From assembly GCA_020634815.1 (NCBI GenBank), contig JACKBA010000003.1, positions 62,001 through 126,000 on the forward strand: a stretch of 64,000 nucleotides of DNA, in the 5' to 3' direction. The number at the start of each line of letters is the position of its first letter. Within the stretch, counting starts at the first letter, position 1. A model generated the notes under the pieces. It was not told the origin of the DNA, searched no databases, and saw only the letters and a list, made by a program, of their open reading frames with translations. Shown here in pieces: positions 44,210 to 53,452 of the stretch. This stretch comes from Caldilineaceae bacterium. GTDB taxonomy: Bacteria; Chloroflexota; Anaerolineae; Caldilineales; Caldilineaceae. Made by a program: the position numbers and the translations under genes.

Positions 44210-44241
44210 AAAAAAGACCGGGTTCGCTGAGGAACCCGGTC
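44210..44241 (-). terminator. Terminator of the S1-domain gene
   Basis: GACCGGGTT (44216-44224) pairs perfectly with AACCCGGTC (44233-44241) around an 8-nt loop and is followed on the minus strand by six T residues (44215-44210). It lies 31 bp past the stop. Confidence 0.9.
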
Positions 44242-44271
44242 TTCACGATTCAGCTAGCCGCTGCGGAACTC

Positions 44272-45423
44272 TCACGCATCGGGCTGATCGACCTGCCGCA
44301 TGCTCAACCCAATGCGCTGGCGCTTGGGATCGACCCGCAGCACCTTGACCTGCACCTTGTCGCCGGCGTGAACGGTCTTCAGCGGCTCGGCCACGGCAAT
44401 GTCAGCGATCTCGCTGATGTGGATCAACCCCTCTACGCCCGGCTCCAGTTCGGCAAAGGCGCCAAAATCGGCCAGGCGCGTGATCGTTGCCGGCACGACA
44501 CTATTGAGCGCGTAGCGGGCTTCCACGCCATCCCACGGATTGGAGAGCAGGCGCTTGCGGCTCAAGGCCACGCGCTGGCTGTCGGAATCGATGCGGATGA
44601 CCTGCACTTCGACCTCCTCGCCCACCGCGAGCACATCGCGCGGGTGGTTGATGTTGCCGAAGCCGATCTCGCTCACGTGGAGCAGACCGTCCACGCCGCC
44701 GATGTCGATAAAGGCGCCGAACGGTCGCATACTACGCACCGTGCCGGTCACGACATCGCCCACCGCCAGCGTCTTGAAGAGCTCCTCGCGCAGTGCAGAG
44801 CGATGCTCGCGCTCGGCCAGCATCTGCGACATCACCAGCCGGCGCCGCTTTGGGTCCACTTCGATGACCTTCAACCGCATGACCTGGTTGATGCGCGCCT
44901 CGAATTCCTCGCGGCGCTGGTCCTCGCTCAGGTTGCGCGGCATGTCGACGATATGCGATGCCGGTACGAAGCCGCGCAAGTGATTGAACTCGACGGTAAG
45001 CCCACCCTTGTTGAAGCCAAGGACTTTGTGCTCGGTGATTTCACCGCTCTCGAGCAACTGCTCGGCTACCAGCCAGTCGCGCTTCTGCTGCGCATCGGCG
45101 ATGCTCAACAAGAAGACGCTGTCATCTTCCGGCTGGCGCGCCACCACGACATCGACGGTTTGCCCCTCGTGAAGGTTCTTGACGAATTCAGCATCAAGCT
45201 TCGCGAGGTCCGACTGCGGGACGACACCATCGCGCTTGCTGCCGATGTTCACCAGCAACTCGGATGGCCGTATCTCGACAATGACACCTTCGCGCAGATC
45301 ACCGCGCCCGGGCATGTCCAGATCGATTCCCTCATTCAGGTACTGCTCGAATAACTCCAGATCGGAGGCGCTCTGGCTATTCCCGCCGACCGGGGCTGTC
45401 TCCATTCCCTCTGTCTCAGACAT
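44272..45423 (-). CDS. rpsA: S1-domain RNA-binding protein, ribosomal protein S1 homologue
   Basis: A 383-residue protein with four S1 domains (about 43-112, 128-195, 212-282, 297-368). The last two are the best conserved (GTVRSMRPFGAFIDIGGVDGLLHVSEI, ITRLADFGAFAELEPGVEGLIHISEIA). A four-domain S1 is typical of Gram-positive and related lineages rather than the six-domain enterobacterial form. ATG 45423 follows AAGG at about 8 nt; a TTG at 45429 is less likely. A near-perfect promoter at 45519-45547 predicts a leader of about 90 nt, long enough for autoregulation. A perfect terminator follows the gene. Confidence 0.9.
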   Translation of the reverse strand: MSETEGMETAPVGGNSQSASDLELFEQYLNEGIDLDMPGRGDLREGVIVEIRPSELLVNIGSKRDGVVPQSDLAKLDAEFVKNLHEGQTVDVVVARQPEDDSVFLLSIADAQQKRDWLVAEQLLESGEITEHKVLGFNKGGLTVEFNHLRGFVPASHIVDMPRNLSEDQRREEFEARINQVMRLKVIEVDPKRRRLVMSQMLAEREHRSALREELFKTLAVGDVVTGTVRSMRPFGAFIDIGGVDGLLHVSEIGFGNINHPRDVLAVGEEVEVQVIRIDSDSQRVALSRKRLLSNPWDGVEARYALNSVVPATITRLADFGAFAELEPGVEGLIHISEIADIAVAEPLKTVHAGDKVQVKVLRVDPKRQRIGLSMRQVDQPDA

Positions 45424-45518
45424 CGACAACCAACCTTGTTTTGATGTGCGACACGATCATCTACCGGCGCACTACCGATTTCAGACCACTCCTCGCAATG
45501 ACGTTTCCTCTAGAATCG

Positions 45519-45547
45519 ATTATATCAGCGACATAAAATGGCGTCAA
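45519..45547 (-). promoter_or_regulatory. Predicted promoter of the S1-domain gene
   Basis: On the minus strand, TTGACG (45547-45542), a 17-bp spacer and TATAAT (45524-45519) form a near-consensus promoter, located just before the stop of the upstream gene. Confidence 0.75.
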
Positions 45548-45554
45548 GGCAACT

Positions 45555-47225
45555 TTACGACGCCGAATCGCCTTCCTTCCCGGCGGGGAGCGATGCACGC
45601 AGCGCCGCCCACACTCGCTTGAGTCGCTCCGTCTGCGCGCGATCGGCTTCTGCGCCGGCATAGCGCACGCCGACGAAGGCTCCGGTCAGTTCGTCGACCC
45701 CATGCTGCTCATCGGCCGCATCGGGCAGCGACTCGTCCAATCGCACGGCAAAGCGGTCGGGCGTCTCGCTCGGAAGCCGCGCCACTTCGTGCTCTTCCGC
45801 GGCCTCCAGCATCTGGAAATAGAGAAAGCGCACGCGCTGGTTTGGCGACATCAGGCGCCAGGGCAGCAGGCGGCGCACCAATGAGGCGAGGCTAGATTGG
45901 GCGCCCGATTCCTCGGCCTGTGCGGTGCGGCCCGACTGCGGATGCCAACTGCGCACCAGTCCAAAGAACGCCAGCAGTTGCGCATAGAGCCGGGCCAGAA
46001 AGCGCCGCAGCCAGCCCATTGTGGCGTCCTTGTCGCTGAAGTAGAAATAGGCGGCATACCCGATCAGAAACGCGACGGAAATCCAGAAAAAGAGCCCGCC
46101 AACCCAGGGCGGGATGATCAGCGGTGCAGGCCCCTGGTCGAGTGCGGCCTGCATGGGCGGCTGTTCGGCGACCTGCTCTGCAGCGCGTTCCGAAAACGGC
46201 AGAAGCGAGAGCAGCATCAGAAAGGCAACCGTGACCAGGCGAAAGATGAGATAGAGCAGCGCAAAGACGGCGTTGAGGATCGTGCTCAAGATCAGCGAGA
46301 GGAGGTAGGTGTCGCCCAGGGGCAGGAACGCGGCGATGGCAGCGAAGACGAGCAGCACGATGGCAGTGTAGATGGGCCAGTTGCGCGTGACGCCCGGCGC
46401 GGCCGGCAGCCTGGCCACCGTCCACCGTGCGCGCAGCATGGCAAGCTGTCCCTGGCTCAGCAGCAGCAGCCCTACCACGAAATAGGTGAGAATGGCGCCC
46501 ACGACGAGCGGGTCGACATCCTGGCGGCCCAGCGCCCAGAAACTGGGCCGCGTGACGCCCAGGCGCAAGGTCGACGCCAGCAGGATCAGGAAGATACCCC
46601 AGCCGACCCAGCGCGCCAGAAAGCGGCGCACGACTTGCGGGCGGTCGGTGGGCGCGGCACGGGCCGAATCCGCGGTGCCGAGTTCGGTGCGCCGGCTCAC
46701 CCAGAGTTCGTCCGGCTGGAGTGCAAGTTCCGCCATGTCGCCGGTAAAGTCAATGGCGGCAAACCAGGTGAACATCACGGTGATGGCAGCAATCAGGAAG
46801 TAGCCGTCGGCAAAGACGCCCGTCGGGTCGGTCAACACGTCCAGGGGATCGGGGATGCCCTGCATAGCCCAGATGGCCCCACGCGTAACGGCCAGCAACA
46901 GTGCGATCTCGGCGGCGCGATAACCGCCCGAGCGGCGCAGGCGCTGGTCAGGCAGGGCTAGCCACGTGGTCGTCGTCACCCCGATGATGGCCGCCAGCAC
47001 GCCCAGCCCCAGGATTGTCCACCCCATGGCCGGCGTCATGTCCGGCGCGTACTGGCGCAGGAAAGCCAGGATCGCGACGTCGATCACGCTCACCATGACG
47101 ATGAGCAACGCCGGGCGCGCGATCGACCCCAGCCATGTGCGATCGTATTGATCGCCGATCGCGGTCTCGCCCGCTATGTCGTCGCCGGCAGGCGGCGGCG
47201 TGTTGGTTTGCTCGTCGATCGTCAT
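45555..47225 (-). CDS. Multi-pass membrane protein with DUF4129-like C-terminus
   Basis: A 556-residue protein with about ten hydrophobic segments spread over residues 30-400 and a soluble C-terminal part whose helices (VRFLYFQMLEAAEEHEVARLPSETPDRFAVRL, VDELTGAFVGVRYAGAEA) resemble DUF4129. DUF4129 proteins often sit beside MoxR-ATPase/DUF58 or transglutaminase genes; none is visible here. ATG 47225 has only a weak RBS. It follows the solute-binding gene at 47263 by 37 bp on the same strand, and may be read from the same transcript. The function is unknown. Confidence 0.7.
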   Translation of the reverse strand: MTIDEQTNTPPPAGDDIAGETAIGDQYDRTWLGSIARPALLIVMVSVIDVAILAFLRQYAPDMTPAMGWTILGLGVLAAIIGVTTTTWLALPDQRLRRSGGYRAAEIALLLAVTRGAIWAMQGIPDPLDVLTDPTGVFADGYFLIAAITVMFTWFAAIDFTGDMAELALQPDELWVSRRTELGTADSARAAPTDRPQVVRRFLARWVGWGIFLILLASTLRLGVTRPSFWALGRQDVDPLVVGAILTYFVVGLLLLSQGQLAMLRARWTVARLPAAPGVTRNWPIYTAIVLLVFAAIAAFLPLGDTYLLSLILSTILNAVFALLYLIFRLVTVAFLMLLSLLPFSERAAEQVAEQPPMQAALDQGPAPLIIPPWVGGLFFWISVAFLIGYAAYFYFSDKDATMGWLRRFLARLYAQLLAFFGLVRSWHPQSGRTAQAEESGAQSSLASLVRRLLPWRLMSPNQRVRFLYFQMLEAAEEHEVARLPSETPDRFAVRLDESLPDAADEQHGVDELTGAFVGVRYAGAEADRAQTERLKRVWAALRASLPAGKEGDSAS

Positions 47226-47262
47226 CTTTGTCTCACACCGTCAGCGGCATTGTGCTGCGTGC

Positions 47263-49029
47263 CTATCGCAGACTATACCACTCCTGCACGTTATGGTAGA
47301 AGTCCCACGGCCCCGGCTCGATGCCGCCCCATGCATTGGTATAGCCGGTGTTGCGCACGATGCCCGCCAGAAAAAGATAGGGCATGTCGTTGTGCAGAAT
47401 CTGCTGAATCTCGCGGTAGATGGGTGCGCGCGTCTGTGGATCGCACGCCGGGCCGCGCGTGCCTTGCTCCAGCAGCGTCTCGATGCGCGGGTTCTGGTAG
47501 CTGGTAAAGTTGAAGCCGCTGCCCGGCCGGTCGGTGGCGGCCTGCCACAGTTCGTGATCGTCGGGATCGATGCCCAGCCCCGACCAGCCGCCCAGCGCAA
47601 GGTCGAAGCTCTGCCCGAGCAACTGGCTGGCATAGGCCCGATCCGCCAGCGGCACCAAGGTGATGTCGAACCCCACAGCGTTCAACTGGTCCTGCACCGT
47701 CTCCGCGATGCGCTGATAGTAGGTGTTGCTCTCCGGCACGATCAGCGTCAGGCGGAGCGAGCGAATGTCCTTCTCGCGGATGCCGTCGCGATTGCTGTCG
47801 ATCCAGCCATCCTCCTCCAGCAGGCTGCGCGCCAGGTCCGGGTTGTAATCCGGCGGGACGAGCGACGGATCGTAGGCCCAGGGGATGATGGGCAACACGT
47901 TGGCCGCCAGCGGATAGGCCTGGCCCAGATAAATGGCCTCGGAGATGCCCTGGTAGTCGACAGCATGAGACATCGCCGCGCGCACGGTGCGGTCGGCCAG
48001 CAGCGGGTGCGGGTCCTGCGGGACGAAGGCGCCGCCGTCGTTGAGGCCGCGTTGAGGCGCCTCCGGGTTGGCCAGGTTGATAGCGATGAAGTCATAGGCG
48101 TCGGCCGGCGCGTCGGCGACCTTGACCGCCGGTGCATCGAGCAGGCTGATCAACTGATCCGGATCGAGCGCCGCCTCGTCCAGTTGGCCGCTGCGGAGCA
48201 GGTTCAAGCGCTCGTCACGGTCGGGCACGATGCGGAAGTTCATGCGCTCCATCAACGGTGCGCCCTGCCAGTAACGGCTGTTGCGTCGCAGTTCAATAAT
48301 TTCGCCCGGAATCCAGCTCTGGAAGAGAAAAGGGCCGGCGCTGATATCGGGCTCGACGTTGAAGAAATTATCGAGGACGTCGCTGAAATCCGGCGCGTAG
48401 CGATGGCTGGGCATCCACCCGACGCGCAGGCTGTTGAGCACGTCGCAGCGCGGCTCGCTGAAGGTCACGCGCACCGTCAGCGGATTGACGAGTTCGATGG
48501 ATTCGATCGGCGCGGCCAGCCGCTGGTAAGGCGAGTCGATGGCCGGCGTGCGGATCGCGTCGTAGGTGAACTTGAAGTCGTTGGCGTCGACCGGATCGCC
48601 GTCGCTCCAGGTGACGCCGGGGCGCAGATAGAAGGTCCACGTACGGCCATCGGGCGACACCTCCCAGCGTTCGGCCATGGCGCCCTGGCTGCCGAACTGG
48701 CCCGTCACCGGGTCCTGCCGCACCAGGGCCGGGAAGATCATGCGCGCCACCGCCTGGCTGGCAGCATCGGCGGCCAGAATGGGGTTGAGCAGATCGGGAT
48801 CCTGGGTCAGCGCACGCGTCCAGGTGCCGCCCGGCTGCGGCTCGCCCACCAACATTGGCGGCGCCGGCGTGGGCGTCGGCAGCACGCCGGCCAGGTCGAC
48901 GACCGGCGCTTCGGTGGCGGCGGGTGCGGCGGCCGGGTCACTGCCACCGCAAGCAGCGACAGCAGAGAGAAGTGCGAAGAGCAGGAGCAGCCGGGCGATG
49001 TACCTGTGACGTGACATACCTTGGATCAT
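47263..49029 (-). CDS. Family-5 (peptide/nickel type) solute-binding lipoprotein, SBP1
   Basis: A 588-residue lipoprotein (lipobox AVAAC, about Cys27). The order of blocks is the normal one for SBP_bac_5: GGTWTRALTQDPDLLNPIL, WEVSPDGRTWTFYLRPGVTWSDGDPV, AGPFLFQSWIPGEIIELRRNSRYW, then PHPLLADRTVRAAMSHAVDY and the C-terminal NPRIETLLEQG. It binds peptides or similar ligands for a Dpp/Opp-type importer. Start ATG 49029 or ATG 49017; neither has a convincing RBS. A terminator hairpin lies directly upstream (49041-49080), so this gene may be expressed at a lower level than SBP2. Confidence 0.9.
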   Translation of the reverse strand: MIQGMSRHRYIARLLLLFALLSAVAACGGSDPAAAPAATEAPVVDLAGVLPTPTPAPPMLVGEPQPGGTWTRALTQDPDLLNPILAADAASQAVARMIFPALVRQDPVTGQFGSQGAMAERWEVSPDGRTWTFYLRPGVTWSDGDPVDANDFKFTYDAIRTPAIDSPYQRLAAPIESIELVNPLTVRVTFSEPRCDVLNSLRVGWMPSHRYAPDFSDVLDNFFNVEPDISAGPFLFQSWIPGEIIELRRNSRYWQGAPLMERMNFRIVPDRDERLNLLRSGQLDEAALDPDQLISLLDAPAVKVADAPADAYDFIAINLANPEAPQRGLNDGGAFVPQDPHPLLADRTVRAAMSHAVDYQGISEAIYLGQAYPLAANVLPIIPWAYDPSLVPPDYNPDLARSLLEEDGWIDSNRDGIREKDIRSLRLTLIVPESNTYYQRIAETVQDQLNAVGFDITLVPLADRAYASQLLGQSFDLALGGWSGLGIDPDDHELWQAATDRPGSGFNFTSYQNPRIETLLEQGTRGPACDPQTRAPIYREIQQILHNDMPYLFLAGIVRNTGYTNAWGGIEPGPWDFYHNVQEWYSLR

Positions 49030-49040
49030 GCCCCTGTTTT

Positions 49041-49080
49041 ACCCGAACAAAACGGGAGCGAGCAAATGCCCGCTCCCGTT
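49041..49080 (-). terminator. Terminator between SBP2 and SBP1
   Basis: AACGGGAGCG (49051-49060) pairs perfectly with CGCTCCCGTT (49071-49080) around a 10-nt loop; TTTTGTT follows on the minus strand. It ends only about 12 bp before the SBP1 start, so read-through or attenuation is needed for SBP1 expression. Confidence 0.75.
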
Positions 49081-49114
49081 CGATGAACTTGTGTCACGTT
49101 GACCTGTGAAGAAG

Positions 49115-49226
49115 GGACAATTGTTGATGGATGATTGTTCATTGCTAATTGTTGATACGTCGTCGCTAGACGCAGCGCTCGGCCATCAGCAATTAACAAT
49201 CAGCAATTCCCCATCAGCAATTCGCC
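49115..49226. repeat. Long imperfect inverted repeat, AATTGYTGAT-type
   Basis: Two 42-nt arms (49115-49156 and 49185-49226) are complementary at roughly three quarters of positions around a 28-nt loop. Both are built from near-repeats of AATTGYTGATNG. It occupies the centre of the 232-bp gap between SBP1 and SBP2. Confidence 0.75.
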
Positions 49227-49261
49227 TTCCCTCTTCTCAGCATACCAGCAAACGCTCTACC

Positions 49262-51007
49262 TCAAGGAGCAAGCGTCGTATCGTACCACTGGTGCACGTT
49301 CCAGTAGAAGCTCCACGGGCCCGGGTCGATGCCGGCCCAGCGGTTGCGATAGCCCGTGTCGCCCACGCCGCCCGAGATGAAGACATAGGGCACGTCGTCG
49401 TGGATGATCTGCTGGATTTCCTTGTAGTACGGCGCGCGCTCGTCGGTGCTGCACCCAGGCACCGAGACGCCGGCCTTGAGCAGCTCGTCGATCTTGGGGT
49501 TCTGGTAGCTCACAAAGTTAAAGCCGCTCTCGGGCGTGTCAAAGTCGGAGCGCCAGAAGGCATCGTCGTTGGGATCCGAGCCGAGGCCGGTCCAGCCAAT
49601 GATGACCATGTCGTAGGTCTGGCCCAGCAGGCGCTCGACCAGCGTGCCAAAGTCGATGGCCTGGAAGTCGATCTTGAAGCCGATCTGGCCCAGTTGGTCC
49701 TGCACCAGCGCGCCCAGGTCCTCGCGCACCTTGTTGCCGGCATTGGTGATCAGCACCAGGCTCAGCTCCTTGCCGTCCTTCTCGCGCACGCCGTCGCCGT
49801 TGCTGTCGACCCAGCCGGCATCCTCGAGCAACTGATTCGCCATCTCCTGGTCGTAGGCGTAGGGCTGGATGGCGGGATCGTGCGCCCATTCCACCGCCGG
49901 CAGCACGTTGGAGGCAATCTGGTAGCCGCGGCCCAGGTAAACATTGTTGATGATGGTCTCGTAGTCCAGGGCGTGGGCAATCGCCTTGCGCACGGCGACG
50001 TCGCTCAGAATCGGGTGCGGGTCCTGCGCGATCAGCTCGCCGTTCTCGTCCACACCAGGCTGCGGATTCTCCGGATTGGCCAGGTTCAGGCCGATATAGT
50101 CGTAGCCGTCGTCGTTGGCGCTGTACACGGTGATGTCCGGGTTGCCCTCGACGCTCGTGAGCTGCGTCGGCTCGAGACCGGTGATGTCGATCTCGCCGCT
50201 GATCAACTGCGCCAGGCGGGTGCCGGAATCGGGCACGACGCGCGTGATCATACCGTCCATGTACGGAGCGCCTTCCCAGTAGCTGTCGTTGCGCGTCATG
50301 ATGATGTTATCGTCGCGCGTCCAGCTCTGGAAGACGAACTGGCCGGCGCTGGCGGTCGGCGCCTCGTTCAGCGGGCTGGTCATGATGTCGGAGAAATCGT
50401 CAGCGTACAGGTGGCTGGGCAGCCAGGCAAGGCCCAGGTCGCCGAGTGCATCACACTTGACTTCCTTGAGTGTGACCTTGATCGTCAGCGGATCGACCAC
50501 TTCAATACTCTCGATCTGCTCGACGTTGCTCTTGCGGGGAGTCTCTACCAGGTCGCTTGCGATGGCATCGTAGGTGAATTTGAAGTCTGCCGCATCAACC
50601 GGGTCGCCATCACTCCACGTGACGCCGTCACGCAGCTTGAAGGTCCAGGTCAGGCCGTCCTCGGAAACCTCCCAGCTCTCCGACATGCTGCCATCGGGCA
50701 CGAACGCGCCCGACTGTGGGTCCTGTCCCAGCATGCTCGGGAAGAAGAATCCGCCAACACCCGAACTGGCAGTGTCGGACCACAGAATGGGATTGAGAAT
50801 AGACGCATCGGCGCTGCTGGCGCGCGTCCAGACGCCGCCCTGCACCGCCTCGCCAGCCGGTGCTGCGCCGCTCGCCGCCTGTTCGCCGCCACCAGCCGCG
50901 GCGCCCGACTCAGCCGGCGGCGCGATGGGCACCGGCTGCGCACAGCCGGCAATGAGCGATGCCACCAGCGTAATCAACAAAGCGAAACTGAACCATTTCC
51001 GTGTCAT
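49262..51007 (-). CDS. Family-5 solute-binding lipoprotein, SBP2
   Basis: A 581-residue lipoprotein (lipobox LIAGC, Cys22) with a Gly/Ala-rich linker. The blocks are in normal order: GGVWTRASSADASILNPILW, WEVSEDGLTWTFKLRDGVTWSDGDPV, AGQFVFQSWTRDDNIIMTRNDSYWEG, PHPILSDVAVRKAIAHALDYETI, and a C-terminal NPKIDELLKAG. It is closely similar in layout to SBP1, pointing to a duplicated pair. RBS AAAGGAG precedes the ATG. The permease pair 51220-53327 lies upstream in the same direction. Confidence 0.92.
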   Translation of the reverse strand: MTRKWFSFALLITLVASLIAGCAQPVPIAPPAESGAAAGGGEQAASGAAPAGEAVQGGVWTRASSADASILNPILWSDTASSGVGGFFFPSMLGQDPQSGAFVPDGSMSESWEVSEDGLTWTFKLRDGVTWSDGDPVDAADFKFTYDAIASDLVETPRKSNVEQIESIEVVDPLTIKVTLKEVKCDALGDLGLAWLPSHLYADDFSDIMTSPLNEAPTASAGQFVFQSWTRDDNIIMTRNDSYWEGAPYMDGMITRVVPDSGTRLAQLISGEIDITGLEPTQLTSVEGNPDITVYSANDDGYDYIGLNLANPENPQPGVDENGELIAQDPHPILSDVAVRKAIAHALDYETIINNVYLGRGYQIASNVLPAVEWAHDPAIQPYAYDQEMANQLLEDAGWVDSNGDGVREKDGKELSLVLITNAGNKVREDLGALVQDQLGQIGFKIDFQAIDFGTLVERLLGQTYDMVIIGWTGLGSDPNDDAFWRSDFDTPESGFNFVSYQNPKIDELLKAGVSVPGCSTDERAPYYKEIQQIIHDDVPYVFISGGVGDTGYRNRWAGIDPGPWSFYWNVHQWYDTTLAP

Positions 51008-51040
51008 CTCGGTCTCCTTTCAAAGTTGGTCATAGGTTCG

Positions 51041-51218
51041 GAAGAGAAGAAGATAGCCACAAAGACGCAAAGGCACGAAGGTTCGCAAAGAAGAATTGAA
51101 ACGAATTTCTTTCGTGCAACCTATGGGCCAAGTAGAGGCGAAGGTCCACATAGAAGATTCAAGCTGCATTTCTTCGCGCCACCTTTGAGTCTTTGCGTCT
51201 TCGCGGCTCTCTTCTCTC
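51041..51218. repeat. Long imperfect inverted repeat, ACAAAGACGCAAAGG-type
   Basis: Arms 51041-51095 and 51170-51218 are complementary over most of their length (the AAGACGCAAAG/CTTTGCGTCTT cores match exactly). Purine-rich near-repeats of this type (CACAAAGACGCAAAGGCACGAAGG) make up the arms. It fills the gap between SBP2 and the permease stop at 51220. Confidence 0.75.
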
Positions 51219-51219
51219 T

Positions 51220-52251
51220 TTACTTCTTATTCTTCAGCATCGGGTCCAGCGCGTCGCGCAGGCCGTCACCGATGAGATAGAACGACAGCACCGTCAGCGT
51301 GATCATCACGCCGGGCCAGATCAGCAGGTGCAGGCCGATGAAATCCTTGGTCACCGGGTCGCGCAGGAAGACGAAGTCGTTGGCGCGGTAGAGCATGTTG
51401 CCCCACGTCGGCGTCGGCGGCTGCACGCCCAGCCCCAGGAAGCTGAGGATCGACTCGGTCAGGATCAGCGCGCCCACGTCGACGGCCGTGATGACCACGA
51501 TGATGGGCAGGCTGTTGGGGATGACATGGCGCAACATGATGCGGAAGTCGCTGGCACCGACCGCGCGCGCGGCATTGGTGTATTCGAGTGTGCGTACCTT
51601 GAAGACATTCCCGCGCATGAAGCGCGCCGTGCCAAACCAGCCCAGAAAGCCCAGAAAGAGCGTCAGCGTCAGCGGCGTGGGCCGGAAGATCGAGTTGACG
51701 ATGATGAGCAGGTAGATCTCGGGGATGGTTGTCAGCGTCGCGATGAACCACATGATCACGTCGTCGATGCGGCCGCCGAAGTAGCCGGCCATCGCACCCA
51801 CACCCACGCCCAGCACCATAGAGAGCGCCGCCGCCACCAGCGCGATGCTCAGGCTGACACGCGCACCGTAGAGCAGGCGCGCCAGTTGGTCGCGACCAAG
51901 CTGGTCGGTGCCCAGCCAGTGCGGCACGCCCCCCGACTTGTAGAGCATGGTCGGCGCGGTGACAGGATCCATGCCGAGCATCCACTGGATGTAGGGGATG
52001 AGGTAGGGTTGCTGGAACTGATTGGCCGGGTTGGTCGCGTTCGGTTCGACACCGATGGCGCCGGTGATGGCGCCGGCGCCGAGCGCCAGCAGCGCGACCA
52101 CGACGACAAAGCCGATCGCCACCAGCGTCAGCTTGTCGCGGCGCAGGCTGGCCAGGGCCATGCCCAGATAGGTCTGCGGTTTGCGCGTCAAGTAGGCCTG
52201 ATCCTGCGCTCCTTTGAAGGCGACACCGCCCTGAACCTGATCAACCGCCAT
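51220..52251 (-). CDS. DppC/OppC-type ABC permease
   Basis: A 343-residue inner-membrane subunit with an N-terminal OppC_N segment (MALASLRRDKLTLVAIGFVVVVALL) and the BPD_transp_1 domain: GTDQLGRDQLARLLYGARVSLSIALVA and the ATPase-contacting EAA loop NAARAVGASDFRIMLRHVIPNSLPIIVV. It pairs with the DppB-type gene that stops 9 bp upstream (52260-53327). C-terminal LIGDGLRDALDPMLKNKK is typical of the family. The start ATG 52251 follows a GGGAG site. Confidence 0.95.
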   Translation of the reverse strand: MAVDQVQGGVAFKGAQDQAYLTRKPQTYLGMALASLRRDKLTLVAIGFVVVVALLALGAGAITGAIGVEPNATNPANQFQQPYLIPYIQWMLGMDPVTAPTMLYKSGGVPHWLGTDQLGRDQLARLLYGARVSLSIALVAAALSMVLGVGVGAMAGYFGGRIDDVIMWFIATLTTIPEIYLLIIVNSIFRPTPLTLTLFLGFLGWFGTARFMRGNVFKVRTLEYTNAARAVGASDFRIMLRHVIPNSLPIIVVITAVDVGALILTESILSFLGLGVQPPTPTWGNMLYRANDFVFLRDPVTKDFIGLHLLIWPGVMITLTVLSFYLIGDGLRDALDPMLKNKK

Positions 52252-52259
52252 GACACTCC

Positions 52260-53327
52260 CTAGTCAAAGCGCACCCGTGGATCGACCACGGCATAGAAGA
52301 TATCCGACAGCATGTAGCCGATGATGGTCAGCACGGCAAAGAACATGCCGGCGCCCAGCACGACCGGGTAATCCTGCTGAAAGGCGGCGTTGACGGTCAG
52401 GCGCCCCATGCCCGGCCAGGCAAAGATCGTCTCGACGACGACCGCGCCGCCCAGCACGCCCACAATCGCCGGCCCCATGACCGTCATCAGCGGGATGAGC
52501 GCGTTGCGGAAAGCATGCACGAACCAGACGTTGTTGGGCGAAAGACCCTTGGCCTGCGCCGTACGGATGTAGTCCGTGTGCAGCACCTCCAGCGTCTCCG
52601 TGCGCATGATGCGGCTGAAGCCGGCGATACCGCCAAAGGCCAGCACCGCAGCCGGCAAGATGATGTGGCGGATGCGGTCGCCCAGGTTGAACTCCTGCGT
52701 CAGCGAGACTGTCTGCCGCCCGCCTGTGGGCAGCCACCCCAGCACTACCGAGAAGACGAGAATCAGGATCAGCGCCATCCAGAAGATGGGAATGGCGCGG
52801 AAGATGACGGCGAAGAAGCGCACCAGGTTGTCGAAAAGCGAGCCGCGGTAGACCGCGCTCAGCACGCCGAGCGGCACGCCGATGAAGAGCGAGAGGAGCA
52901 GGCTGGTGATGCCCAATTCCAGCGTGGCCGGCATGCGCTCGACGATGCGCGCCCACACCGGCTGCTTGGTGTCGATGCTCGTGCCCAGGTCGCCGCGCAG
53001 GATGCCGCCGCCGCCGTCGCATACCGTCACGTTGATGGCGCCGATGTAGCCGCAGGTGTTGCCCGGCGTCGTCATCATGGCGACCTGGTCGCCCTGGCGC
53101 ACCGAGAGCCCGGTCATCCACGCAAAGTACTGCACGATGGCCGGCTGGTCCAGGCCGAGCTGGCGGCGCAGAATTTCGCGCGCCTCTTCGGTCATGCGCG
53201 GGTCGCCAAAGGTGCGCATGGTAATGGGATCGCCCGGCGCGGCGTTGACGAGGATGAAACTCAGGATGCTGATGCCGATCAGCGTTGGGATCGCTTGTAG
53301 CAACCGTCGAATGATATAGCGTGTCAT
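52260..53327 (-). CDS. DppB/OppB-type ABC permease
   Basis: A 355-residue permease. It starts MTRYIIRRLLQAIPTLIGISILSFILVNAAPGDP, has the EAA loop RTAQAKGLSPNNVWFVHAFRNALIPLMTV and ends DIFYAVVDPRVRFD. Between the first and second helices there is an extra extracytoplasmic loop with two Cys (GNTCGYIGAINVTVCDGG, about residues 88-105), not usual in DppB. It forms a heterodimer with the DppC-type product of the next gene. Confidence 0.95.
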   Translation of the reverse strand: MTRYIIRRLLQAIPTLIGISILSFILVNAAPGDPITMRTFGDPRMTEEAREILRRQLGLDQPAIVQYFAWMTGLSVRQGDQVAMMTTPGNTCGYIGAINVTVCDGGGGILRGDLGTSIDTKQPVWARIVERMPATLELGITSLLLSLFIGVPLGVLSAVYRGSLFDNLVRFFAVIFRAIPIFWMALILILVFSVVLGWLPTGGRQTVSLTQEFNLGDRIRHIILPAAVLAFGGIAGFSRIMRTETLEVLHTDYIRTAQAKGLSPNNVWFVHAFRNALIPLMTVMGPAIVGVLGGAVVVETIFAWPGMGRLTVNAAFQQDYPVVLGAGMFFAVLTIIGYMLSDIFYAVVDPRVRFD

Positions 53328-53354
53328 GAGCGTATGGTCAAAATCATGTTACGC

Positions 53355-53452
53355 ACTGCGTGATGCGTATTGCGTGATGCGTAACTCGTGATTCGTCACG
53401 CATTACGAGTTACGCATTACGAGTTACGCATTACGCATTACGCATCACGAGT
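53355..53452. repeat. Inverted and tandem repeat, TTACGCATTACGAG-type
   Basis: Five or more near-copies of ACGCATTACG/AGTTACGCATTACG (53398-53452) face an inverted set (53355-53396, ACTGCGTGATGCGTA...). The whole 124-bp gap between the two permease pairs is made of this element. It is not a CRISPR: there are no unique spacers. Confidence 0.75.

Noticed and set aside
53355..53452. CRISPR-like repeat array
   Set aside because: The repeats are contiguous and inverted, with no unique spacers of constant length and no cas genes nearby.
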